From Mangrovimonas sp. ST2L15 (GTDB taxonomy: Bacteria > Bacteroidota > Bacteroidia > Flavobacteriales > Flavobacteriaceae): a stretch of 64,000 bases of DNA. A model generated the notes under the pieces. That model saw nothing but the letters and a program-made list of their open reading frames with translations. It did no database searches and was not told the origin of the DNA. Shown one piece after another: positions 9,003 through 15,472 of the stretch. Where the stretch lies: contig NZ_LBIQ01000030.1 in the NCBI RefSeq assembly GCF_001280515.1, positions 496,001-560,000 of the forward strand, read 5' to 3'. Within the stretch, counting starts at the first letter, position 1, and the number at the start of each line of letters is the position of its first letter. A program made the translations under genes and the position numbers.

Positions 9003-9706
9003 CGAATGATGAAAGGTATACGGTTCAAGAACGTCTTCCTGAAATAAACAAGGAAGGTCAACTAAAAATCAATAGAGCTCATGTAGCTATTGTTGGCTGT
9101 GGTGGCTTGGGCTGTTTTGCAGCATTGTCCTTAACAGGTTTAGGTATTGGCCGATTAACCTTGATTGATGGTGACACCGTTGAACTGCGAAATTTACAGC
9201 GGCAACTGTTATTCAAAGAAAGTGATGTGGGGCGTTTTAAAAGCTCCGTAGCAAAGGAAACCTTAGAGCATAGAAATTCTACCATTAAAGTTATTGCCCA
9301 CAATAACTTTTTAGCTCCGGAAAACTTGAAGAACTACTTTGAAGGAGTTGATGTGATCGTTGATGGCACTGATAATTACTCAAGCCGACTTTTAATAGAC
9401 AGCTATTGCTCTTACCATAAAATACCTTTAGTCTTTGCAGGAGTTAAAGGCTTTGAAGGTCAGGTTTCGGTATTTAATTACAAAGGAGGCAAATCCCTAA
9501 AAGAGGTTTTTAGGCAGACGGAAAACATTTTCCGAGCGGAAAATTGTAGTGATTCTGGGGTCATGCCCTATGTAGTTGCAGCTACAGCTAATTTTCAGGT
9601 AAATGAGGTGGTAAAAATAATTTTAGGCTCTAAAGAAGTACTTCAAGGAAAACTCTTGTATTTTGATATGATGAAGCTTGTATTTAGGACTTTGTTATTG
9701 AAATAG
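8999..9706 (+). CDS. E1-like adenylating enzyme (ThiF/MoeB/HesA family)
   Basis: 235 residues. The GTG start at 8999 overlaps the previous stop (GTGA), the usual sign of translational coupling; an ATG lies a few codons later. Recognisable ThiF-fold elements are the nucleotide-binding GCGGLGC (33-39), the acidic strand end plus LIDGDTVELRNLQRQ (55-69, containing the conserved Arg68), Lys81 in GRFKS, and DGTDN (122-126). These are the residues that bind ATP-Mg and adenylate a Gly-Gly tail. The only cysteine matching a family position is Cys183 in ENCSDSGV, equivalent to the ThiF cysteine in the CrtaGV region. The two CxxC zinc pairs of ThiF and MoeB are missing. It is short, with no rhodanese or E1 second-catalytic domain. 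Its substrate is most likely the operon's own ubiquitin-like protein. Confidence 0.88.
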   Translation: MTNDERYTVQERLPEINKEGQLKINRAHVAIVGCGGLGCFAALSLTGLGIGRLTLIDGDTVELRNLQRQLLFKESDVGRFKSSVAKETLEHRNSTIKVIAHNNFLAPENLKNYFEGVDVIVDGTDNYSSRLLIDSYCSYHKIPLVFAGVKGFEGQVSVFNYKGGKSLKEVFRQTENIFRAENCSDSGVMPYVVAATANFQVNEVVKIILGSKEVLQGKLLYFDMMKLVFRTLLLK

Positions 9707-9762
9707 AGTCCGTTTCCTATTAATTGACCGCCTTTTGATTTATGGTAAAAACGTGGAAAAGG

Positions 9763-10182
9763 TTAGTACCTGTTATTCACAAGCTGTTGAATTTGAATCT
9801 TGAGTTCTTCAATGTCTTTTTTTAACGTTTTAAGATCTCCTTTTGTTGCGTTCAATGAATCCGGAGACAAAAGCTTTTTCAACCCATAAACAGAGGCATC
9901 TGCCAAAAGGTTACCCGCCGCGGCGTGGGCAATATTGCTCTTGGGGTTCTTGGGGCTATTTGAAGCTACATCTATTAATTGCTCCTTGGAGACATCCTCT
10001 TTGGGTAAATTTGTTATTGGTACTAATTGTTGGTTTATACCGTGTTCTTTTTGATAGTGTCCGGGCACATATTTGTATTTATTTCGTTTATAGCTAGCCA
10101 TGGTCTTACAACTTGTTGTACAATACACATGGTTTTTTCTTCTAGGTTCGAAATCCGTTTTGCAAAATTTGCACTGTTTCAT
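9763..10182 (-). CDS. small zinc-ribbon protein with C-terminal coiled coil
   Basis: 139 residues. Cys4, Cys7, Cys21 and Cys25 form a CxxC-x13-CxxxC zinc knuckle followed by a basic stretch (ASYKRNKYKYVPGHY). The middle is low in recognisable features (NLLADASVYGLKKLL). Residues ~110-136 (LKTLKKDIEELKIQIQQL) look like a short coiled coil. Proteins of this type are common in Bacteroidota integrative elements; the exact role is unknown, and DNA or RNA binding is an inference from the zinc knuckle and basic patch. It lies 30 bases downstream of the DnaC-like gene on the same strand and probably ends the element's operon. A decayed copy lies at 5503-5830. Confidence 0.75.
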   Translation of the reverse strand: MKQCKFCKTDFEPRRKNHVYCTTSCKTMASYKRNKYKYVPGHYQKEHGINQQLVPITNLPKEDVSKEQLIDVASNSPKNPKSNIAHAAAGNLLADASVYGLKKLLSPDSLNATKGDLKTLKKDIEELKIQIQQLVNNRY

Positions 10183-10212
10183 GATTTTAATTTTTATGGA
10201 ATTAGGCTTGTG

Positions 10213-10947
10213 TTATCTTCTAAAGCTTTTTCCTTTAAATACAATGATATTGAACATTTCAAACAGGCGATCATATACTCTGGAGCCATATCTATCTCCT
10301 AAATCCTGCAACGTTTGAACAACATCCATTTCTAGATTGGAGAAATTACAGATCATATGGGTTAGCAACCTGGAATCATATCGTTCCAAGATGACCCTTT
10401 TCATGATATCTGTTTTCCCATAGTTACTAGCTATTTCTTCAGAGCTTAAATCGTCCAAAAGGATGGTGCCCGTTTTCATGTTTTTGAAAAACGCACTTTT
10501 GTCCTCAGGTGTACCACAAGATTCAAAGGTATTGACTACAGAAGGTGTGGAAAACATTTTATACCTCAGTCCGTCAAAACGTTTGAACAACGTCTCAAAG
10601 GTTTTCATGATATCTGTTTTTCCGACACCAAACCCACCGATAATCAAAAGGCCTTTATTGAAACTCGGAATACTTAAATCCCCTTTCAATGCGGAGCAAT
10701 CAAAAAACCTTGGATCTCTCAAAAAATAGTAAAAAATAGGCATGAAGTTTTCGATGGTTTGCTCTTCATAAATAAATTCTTTACCGTGTATTCTGGCAAA
10801 CTGGTCTATAAATTTTTCCCATAGTTGGGTTTTACCTATTTGATGTTGCTTAAGGATGTTTTCCATATCTTTTTCATTGTTTTCTCGGCTCATAAAAGCC
10901 ATATTACCTAAATGACCTCCTATGCTGTTAAATTGACCTGTTCTCAT
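10213..10947 (-). CDS. DnaC/IstB-like AAA+ ATPase (helicase-loader type)
   Basis: 244 residues. The Walker A motif is GGFGVGKT (104-111), Walker B is ILLDDL (162-167), and a later arginine-rich helix GDRYGSRVYDRLFEMF fits the AAA+ sensor/arginine finger of DnaC-type proteins. Such ATPases load replicative helicase or serve as transposition helpers. The start codon shares one base with the stop of the upstream replication-initiator-like gene (TAATG), so the pair is translationally coupled. Together they look like a replication module of an integrative element. The IstB role is less likely because no IstA transposase is present nearby. Confidence 0.8.
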   Translation of the reverse strand: MRTGQFNSIGGHLGNMAFMSRENNEKDMENILKQHQIGKTQLWEKFIDQFARIHGKEFIYEEQTIENFMPIFYYFLRDPRFFDCSALKGDLSIPSFNKGLLIIGGFGVGKTDIMKTFETLFKRFDGLRYKMFSTPSVVNTFESCGTPEDKSAFFKNMKTGTILLDDLSSEEIASNYGKTDIMKRVILERYDSRLLTHMICNFSNLEMDVVQTLQDLGDRYGSRVYDRLFEMFNIIVFKGKSFRR

Positions 10948-11636
10948 TATCTATTGGTTAGCATTTTTGGTGTTGTTTTCTTAAATTTTTCATTTTTTGA
11001 CCACTTGATCAGTCTTTTTTTAATTTCAAAAAATCGCTCGGTTTCAAACCGCATGGTCTTGCCATCTTGTGACATTTCAGTCCAATACTCATAAAAAGCA
11101 TTCAAAATTTCATTAGAATAATTGGGTGTGTGTTCAAAAACTTGTTTTTTGAAAAGGCTTTTCCTCTTTTCTATTGTTATTTGATTATCGTCTTTATTAT
11201 ACTTATTAGTTGTTGCTAATGGAATGTGATTGGTTTGTGATGGGTTTGTGTCTGGATTGCTAGCTGGCTTGTCATTTGGCATGCTATTTCGCTTGTCAAA
11301 ATAATTTTCAAAGTCTCCGTTTGCAGGATCAACAATAAAATCAGGCAGATTATTAATCCTCACTTTGGTATATGAGTTGGAAGACTCCAAAGCAACATGA
11401 CCAGATTCCGCCAATTTCTTCAAAGCTGTCCTCACTTTACTGGTGGTCATGCCAGTTTCCACAGCAAGCTTTTTATTGGAAGTAATAAACTCTCCTCTTT
11501 TGACGGTGATCCCTTGCCATCGCTTATCCATATAGTTGACCTTTAAAAGGCAGTGAATAAAAACTTGGCAAGTATTTACATCGGTATACCATTCCCAGTC
11601 AACAAAGTCACGACGTAATTGTATAAATCCCGTCAT
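10947..11636 (-). CDS. winged-helix replication-initiator-like protein
   Basis: I take the ATG at 11636 (plus-strand CAT 11634-11636), two bases after the stop of the upstream HTH gene, giving MTGFIQLRRDFVDWEWY and about 229 residues; an ORF extension to 11741 would overlap that gene. The N-terminal half has the pattern of phage/element replisome-organiser proteins: WEWYTDVNTCQVFIHCLLKVNY, KRGEFITSNKKLAVETGMTTSKVRTALKKL (winged HTH), then a wing with YTKVRINN. A low-complexity Asn/Asp/Ser linker leads to a C-terminal segment (ILNAFYEYWTEMSQDGKTMRFE) often found in DnaD/DnaC-interacting replication proteins. Its partner is the adjacent ATPase. Confidence 0.7.
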   Translation of the reverse strand: MTGFIQLRRDFVDWEWYTDVNTCQVFIHCLLKVNYMDKRWQGITVKRGEFITSNKKLAVETGMTTSKVRTALKKLAESGHVALESSNSYTKVRINNLPDFIVDPANGDFENYFDKRNSMPNDKPASNPDTNPSQTNHIPLATTNKYNKDDNQITIEKRKSLFKKQVFEHTPNYSNEILNAFYEYWTEMSQDGKTMRFETERFFEIKKRLIKWSKNEKFKKTTPKMLTNR

Positions 11637-11638
11637 TT

Positions 11639-11926
11639 CTATGATTGTTTTACTAATTTGTTGAGGATGTCGCTTTTCTTGTAGTAAACTCTGTTCCCTA
11701 AACGATAGGAAGGTAATATTCCTGATTTTCTCCAATTCCAAAGTGCCTGTTTAGAACATTTTAGAAATGAAAGTGTTTCATCTACGGTTAGTAAATCGTC
11801 CTCATTGTTTTTTTCTGAGGGTAGCGCGTTCATAAGCTTGGTTAACTTATGGTCAACTCCTAGAAGAAGATCATCTATAAATTCCTCGGGAGATAATTGA
11901 TAGAAATGTAATTTTTTTGAACTCAT
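11639..11926 (-). CDS. excisionase-type helix-turn-helix protein
   Basis: 95 residues. The C-terminal half (LTVDETLSFLKCSKQALWNWRKSGILPSYRLGNRVYYKKSDILNKL) is a MerR-like/excisionase-family helix-turn-helix with the usual wing, as found in DNA-binding proteins of Bacteroidota mobile elements. The N-terminal 45 residues are not recognised. It is first in the minus-strand replication operon, and the next gene starts two bases after its stop. A perfect inverted repeat lies about 56-69 bases upstream of its ATG. Likely roles are control of the operon or direction of excision together with the integrase; neither is shown by the sequence alone. Confidence 0.75.
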   Translation of the reverse strand: MSSKKLHFYQLSPEEFIDDLLLGVDHKLTKLMNALPSEKNNEDDLLTVDETLSFLKCSKQALWNWRKSGILPSYRLGNRVYYKKSDILNKLVKQS

Positions 11927-11981
11927 GTTATCTATTTTGATTATGGGTTCAAAATTGGGGTGAAAGTAAAATTTATACAGT

Positions 11982-11995
11982 CCAGTAGGTACTGG
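11982..11995. promoter_or_regulatory. perfect inverted repeat, possible operator
   Basis: CCAGTA-GG-TACTGG lies 56-69 bases upstream of the HTH gene (ATG at 11926, minus strand), in the gap between it and the RteC-like gene. A site of this size and symmetry fits a dimeric repressor such as the HTH protein itself. No experimental or comparative support is available here. Confidence 0.35.
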
Positions 11996-12002
11996 TACCC
12001 TA

Positions 12003-12767
12003 TTAAATCATTTTTGAATGAGGTATAGTTAGTCCGTTTTTTTTAAATTTTTCCCTTACTTCTTGATTTTTTTCATCATCGGGATTGGAATATTTTCTAA
12101 GGGTTACATCGGAAGGAGATTCTTCAAAATTGAAGGACTGTAAAATTTGTCTAGCAACTGCTGAATAGTTAATGTCTCCAGAATTATGCAGTGGTGGATC
12201 TATGTATCCATTGTCAATTAACTCACCTATTATAAAAGCTAAATGAGCAGGCTTTCCCTTCCAGTTTAAAACCTCAGAATTTATAGAGGAATCAGACTGG
12301 GCTAATGCATTCCTAATTATTTCTAGTCTCTTGGGTAAACTTGAATTAAAACTTGAAAAAAACGATTTATGCTTGAAAACATGAATGTTAATAGATTCAT
12401 GGTATACGGTATTGTCGGTGATAAAAAAACCATGGTCCAAATCTTTTTCTGCTCCTCTTTTAATGTTTTCTTGAAGAAAAATAGGGTTGTTCAAAATGTT
12501 TTCAAACTCTGGAATAACTTTTAATTCAAGAATTTTAAATAATCGAGAAGGATTGTTAGAGTTTTCTATTTGGAAGTATAAAAAGTCTTCGAGATCTAAA
12601 ATGTCTATATCGAATAAGACTTGGTTTAAAAATAAAAGGAAATAAAAATCCTCTGGTAAATTTGGTTTAATAAAGTTGTAATTATCTAAGAAATTTGAAT
12701 GATCAGTTTTTGTTTGTTCAAGTTCATTGTAGGGCAATGGATTAATTGCGAAAGGGGTTACATTCAT
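12003..12767 (-). CDS. RteC-like mobile-element protein (hypothetical)
   Basis: I take the ATG at 12767 (MNVTPFAINPLPY), giving 254 residues; the ORF extends to 12812 but that would run into the integrase gene. The N-terminal part is acidic and aromatic with no recognised motif (EDFYFLLFLNQVLFDIDILD). The C-terminal part (LNWKGKPAHLAFIIGELIDNGYIDPP, then YSAVARQILQSFNF and a TLRKYSNP segment) follows the pattern of RteC-type proteins, in which a W-x-G segment precedes a helical region and a predicted winged helix. RteC regulates excision genes in Bacteroides conjugative transposons. It lies 16 bases downstream of the integrase gene on the same strand. Family assignment is by pattern only. Confidence 0.5.
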   Translation of the reverse strand: MNVTPFAINPLPYNELEQTKTDHSNFLDNYNFIKPNLPEDFYFLLFLNQVLFDIDILDLEDFLYFQIENSNNPSRLFKILELKVIPEFENILNNPIFLQENIKRGAEKDLDHGFFITDNTVYHESINIHVFKHKSFFSSFNSSLPKRLEIIRNALAQSDSSINSEVLNWKGKPAHLAFIIGELIDNGYIDPPLHNSGDINYSAVARQILQSFNFEESPSDVTLRKYSNPDDEKNQEVREKFKKNGLTIPHSKMI

Positions 12768-12783
12768 AATGGTAGGGAAAGGA

Positions 12784-14070
12784 TTAATTATTAAAAAAAG
12801 CTGAATCAGCAATTTTTAAAGCTTTTTCTTTTGGTGTAGCCTTAATATAATTGTAAAATTCTTTTTCAGAGGTATGTCCGCTAATTGTCATTATGTCAAT
12901 AACGGGCATTTTTGATAAATAAGCATTGGTACAAAAAGATCTTCTTGCTGAATGCGTTCCTATCAATTCATATTTCGGCAGCAATTGTTCCTTGAGTTCT
13001 CCTCCAATAGTTTTTCTTGAAAGAACCATTTCTTTTATTTTGGCCTTTCTTCCAATTTTTTTAAGGTACGTATTAATATCCTGATTATTCATTTTCTTGG
13101 GAAGGTCACCTTTGTATCTCAATTTCATTATTTCAATAATCTTAGGGTGAACAGGTATGTAAATCGTTTTATTCGTCTTCTGTTGAGTTATTTCAAATAC
13201 TTGTTTTCCTCCAAAATTAACAATATGGTTTTTATTTAAGCCATTATAGTCAGAAACTCTCTGTCCTGTATAGTACCCTATAAGAAAGATATCCCTTGCC
13301 CTTTCCCATTCTTTGGTTTTGGAAAGGTCCAATTTATATAGATCGTCGATTTCATTTTCTGTTAGGTAAATAGAGGTGGTTCTCTCCTGCATTCTTTTAA
13401 AGTCTCGATGTTTGTATTTTAAACAAGAGTTGAAACCATCATCGGTAGCCCTATTCAATAAGGCTACTAGATTTTTAATGTGTTTGTCTATGGTATTTGC
13501 GGCATAATCTTGGTCTTCTAAATATTTGACGAACAAATCGTAAAAAGTGAGGTCAAATGCTCCAAAATCAAGATTGAATGCATATTTTCTGTTGAAAGAT
13601 TTTAATTGTTTAATGGTTTGTTTATAAGCTCTAATGGTAATTAGGCTTAATCCGGAGCCTTTGGATTTTAGCTCCTCCTGAAAGGTCACAAAGTTATCAC
13701 TAAACTCAAAAAAAGATTGGTTCTCATTAGGTTTCTTTATTCTGGTGTCTAAAGAATCTAAGTATAGGTTCTTTAATTTAAATTTACTTTGTTTGTCTTC
13801 TTCTTTTAAGAGGGAGTAGTTTTTTAAAAATATAGACTTAATACTTGCTAGCTTGCTATTGATATCATCTCTATTTGTAATAGTCGATATATTTCTTACC
13901 CTTTGGTTCTTAGAATCCCAATTTGCTGGTAATATTTTAAAACCAGTAGTTAATTTTATTCTTTTGCTCCTTCCATAACTGAAATCAAAAAGAATAGGTG
14001 TTGGTTTTTTATCGTTCGGAGATTTCAATCGGAATTTTAAGGTTCCTGAGGTGCTTTTTACGGTGCTCAT
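12784..14070 (-). CDS. tyrosine site-specific recombinase (integrase)
   Basis: The ATG at 14070 gives MSTVKSTSGTLKFRL and 428 residues; a longer ORF to 14115 adds an unlikely tail. The N-terminus has an arm-type binding domain (LKFRLKSPNDKKPTPILFDF, KRIKLTTGFKI), a SAM-like core-binding domain follows (~105-215), and then the catalytic domain. Catalytic residues visible are Arg in YTGQRVSDY, His373-x-x-Arg376 in HSARRSF, His399 in SGHTS, and Tyr408 in YNYI. This is the phage-integrase type found in Bacteroidota integrative elements. The gene's 5' end faces a short sequence that resembles the 3' end of a tRNA gene (14239-14256), the classic attachment arrangement. Confidence 0.93.
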   Translation of the reverse strand: MSTVKSTSGTLKFRLKSPNDKKPTPILFDFSYGRSKRIKLTTGFKILPANWDSKNQRVRNISTITNRDDINSKLASIKSIFLKNYSLLKEEDKQSKFKLKNLYLDSLDTRIKKPNENQSFFEFSDNFVTFQEELKSKGSGLSLITIRAYKQTIKQLKSFNRKYAFNLDFGAFDLTFYDLFVKYLEDQDYAANTIDKHIKNLVALLNRATDDGFNSCLKYKHRDFKRMQERTTSIYLTENEIDDLYKLDLSKTKEWERARDIFLIGYYTGQRVSDYNGLNKNHIVNFGGKQVFEITQQKTNKTIYIPVHPKIIEIMKLRYKGDLPKKMNNQDINTYLKKIGRKAKIKEMVLSRKTIGGELKEQLLPKYELIGTHSARRSFCTNAYLSKMPVIDIMTISGHTSEKEFYNYIKATPKEKALKIADSAFFNN

Positions 14071-14238
14071 GTAATAGTTAGTTTTAATAAAAAGGGACAA
14101 CATTGGGGACAACATAAGGTTGAAAAGTTGTTATTTCAAATATATTAAAAATATTTACAATCTCTATTAAGCCTAGTAAAACAAGGGATTTTAGTAGCAA
14201 TGGATTAAAATAAGATCAAATAGAATAAACTAAAAAAT

Positions 14239-14256
14239 AGTCCAGTTGGGACCACA
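14239..14256 (+). other. possible attachment site: 3' end of a tRNA gene
   Basis: AGTCCAGTTGGGACCACA looks like the end of a T-arm plus acceptor strand of a tRNA, and is followed after 11 bases by a strong terminator hairpin, as is common downstream of tRNA genes. No 5' part of a tRNA is present to its left, where the sequence is AT-rich. With an integrase gene starting about 170 bases away, this fits the tRNA-end side of an integrated element whose intact tRNA lies at the far end. I could not find a second copy of these 18 bases in the window, so the other end is either outside it or diverged. Confidence 0.42.
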
Positions 14257-14267
14257 TTAGTAAAATC

Positions 14268-14297
14268 AAGCCTTTCAAGAAATTGAGAGGCTTTTTT
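14268..14297 (+). terminator. intrinsic terminator
   Basis: AAGCCTTTCAA (14268-14278), loop GAAA, TTGAGAGGCTT (14283-14293), then further T residues. There is no protein gene just upstream on the plus strand, so it is best explained as the terminator of the tRNA whose end is preserved at 14239-14256. Confidence 0.75.
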
Positions 14298-14609
14298 CAT
14301 ATTGAATAGTCATGGGGCTTTTGTCTTTATTCAATTGAGAGTTTCTTTTTTCTTCTTGGAAATAGAATTTTAGGTTTTTACCTCTTGGCACATGTATAGG
14401 TTTAACTCTTTACAGGAAATACCAATTATCAATATCTTAATAAACAGAAGTCATTTTTAAACATAACGATATTTGAAATCAATTGAAAAAAATTATATTT
14501 GACCGTTAAGCTATTAATTGTAAGTGATTTATCAAATTCCAAGGGGTTTGGTAGGCTTTTTAATGAAATTATTTTGTTGAAAATCATTTTTTTATACTTT
14601 TACAACTGA
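14298..14609. other. intergenic region without recognised gene
   Basis: About 310 AT-rich bases. Nothing coding is seen on either strand. The last 40 bases presumably hold the promoter of the small gene at 14610; a TATACTTT element at 14593-14600 with TTG upstream is a candidate. Confidence 0.4.
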
Positions 14610-14822
14610 ATGAAAACATATCCCAAAACAATAATGACAACAATGTTCATTGTATTAATAAACATTGTTTGCGTAGCGCAAGGGATTCCCTCATCTGATG
14701 TGCCCCCACCAACACCACCACCGCCAGGATTAGCTCCTATTGATGGAGGCTTGCTCGTAGGTTTTATTATTGGATCTGTTATAGGAATAAGATCATTCCT
14801 AAAAGGTTCGAAGAGAAACTAA
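14610..14822 (+). CDS. small proline-rich PID-CTERM-like membrane protein
   Basis: 70 residues. A signal peptide (residues ~1-24, ending VAQG) is followed by a proline run (PPPTPPPPGLAP), then PIDGGL, a hydrophobic segment (LLVGFIIGSVIGI) and a basic tail (RSFLKGSKRN). This three-part C-terminus matches the PID-CTERM sorting-signal type described for Bacteroidota. In such proteins almost the whole mature chain is the sorting tail, and the function is unknown. Its stop codon overlaps the stop of the convergent riboflavin synthase gene by a few bases. Confidence 0.68.
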   Translation: MKTYPKTIMTTMFIVLINIVCVAQGIPSSDVPPPTPPPPGLAPIDGGLLVGFIIGSVIGIRSFLKGSKRN

Positions 14823-15409
14823 TGACGCTTGCCCATTAAACGATTCACGTATTTCCCAATTACATCAAATTCTAAATTAACTTGATCTCCCTCCTTTAGG
14901 TTTTTGAAATTGGTATGTTCTAAAGTGTATGGTATGATTGCTACGCTAAATTCATTTATTTTTGAATTTACGACGGTTAAGCTGACACCATTAACAGTAA
15001 TAGAGCCCTTTTCTATGGTTATATTGTTTAGAGTAGCATCATATTCAAAAGTAAAAATCCAACTTCCATCCTGATTTTCAATATTTTTGCATTGGGCAGT
15101 TTGGTCAACATGGCCTTGAACAATATGTCCATCCAATCGATCACCTAATTTCATAGCTCTTTCCAAGTTCACATAATCCCCTTTTTTTAAGGGCCTTAAA
15201 TTGGTCTTGTTTAGAGTTTCGTCTATGGCTGTTACGGTATATAGGCTGTCATTTATTTGTACTACGGTAAGACATACACCATTATGGGCAACACTTTGGT
15301 CTATTTTTAATTCATTGGTGAATGAACATTCAATGGTAATATGCATGTTGGAGTCTTCTTGCGATATATCCTTTACAATTCCTAAATCTTCAATAATTCC
15401 CGTAAACAT
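14819..15409 (-). CDS. ribE: riboflavin synthase, alpha chain
   Basis: 196 residues from the ATG at 15409 (MFTGIIEDLG), the canonical start; the three extra upstream codons of the ORF are not needed. It has two lumazine-binding barrels in tandem: HNGVCLTVV, GDYVNLERAM and GHIVQGHVDQT in the first, and GSITVNGVSLTVV plus EGDQVNLEFDVIGKYVNRLM in the second. The enzyme converts two 6,7-dimethyl-8-ribityllumazine molecules into riboflavin and the pyrimidinedione precursor. It is divergent from pdxA, with about 60 bases between the start codons. Confidence 0.96.
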   Translation of the reverse strand: MFTGIIEDLGIVKDISQEDSNMHITIECSFTNELKIDQSVAHNGVCLTVVQINDSLYTVTAIDETLNKTNLRPLKKGDYVNLERAMKLGDRLDGHIVQGHVDQTAQCKNIENQDGSWIFTFEYDATLNNITIEKGSITVNGVSLTVVNSKINEFSVAIIPYTLEHTNFKNLKEGDQVNLEFDVIGKYVNRLMGKRH

Positions 15410-15427
15410 GGTTGTCATTTATTTGGT

Positions 15428-15435
15428 TAAATTTG
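15428..15435 (+). promoter_or_regulatory. -7 promoter element of pdxA
   Basis: TAAATTTG fits the Bacteroidota -7 consensus TAnnTTTG. It lies 37 bases before the ATG at 15473 but only one base before the alternative ATG at 15437, which supports 15473 as the translation start. Confidence 0.45.
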
Positions 15436-15472
15436 CATGGATAAAATTACAAACAAAAGTTATCTTAACTTC

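Noticed and set aside
5979-9706. Thiamin or molybdopterin synthesis cluster, or a Bil-type four-gene anti-phage conjugation system
   Set aside because: No thiC/thiG/thiE or moa genes adjoin; no E2-like or JAB-domain gene is present; the large partner is DUF4132.
10213-10947. IstB transposition helper of an IS21-type insertion sequence
   Set aside because: No IstA transposase or terminal inverted repeats nearby; the neighbour is a replication-initiator-like gene.
11977-12000. Second copy of the attachment site at 14239-14256
   Set aside because: Only the 8 bases AGTCCAGT are shared; the remainder differs and is explained by a separate inverted repeat.
12003-12767. Helicase or methyltransferase
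   Set aside because: No Walker or SAM-binding motif; only the RteC-like pattern at the C-terminus fits, and weakly.
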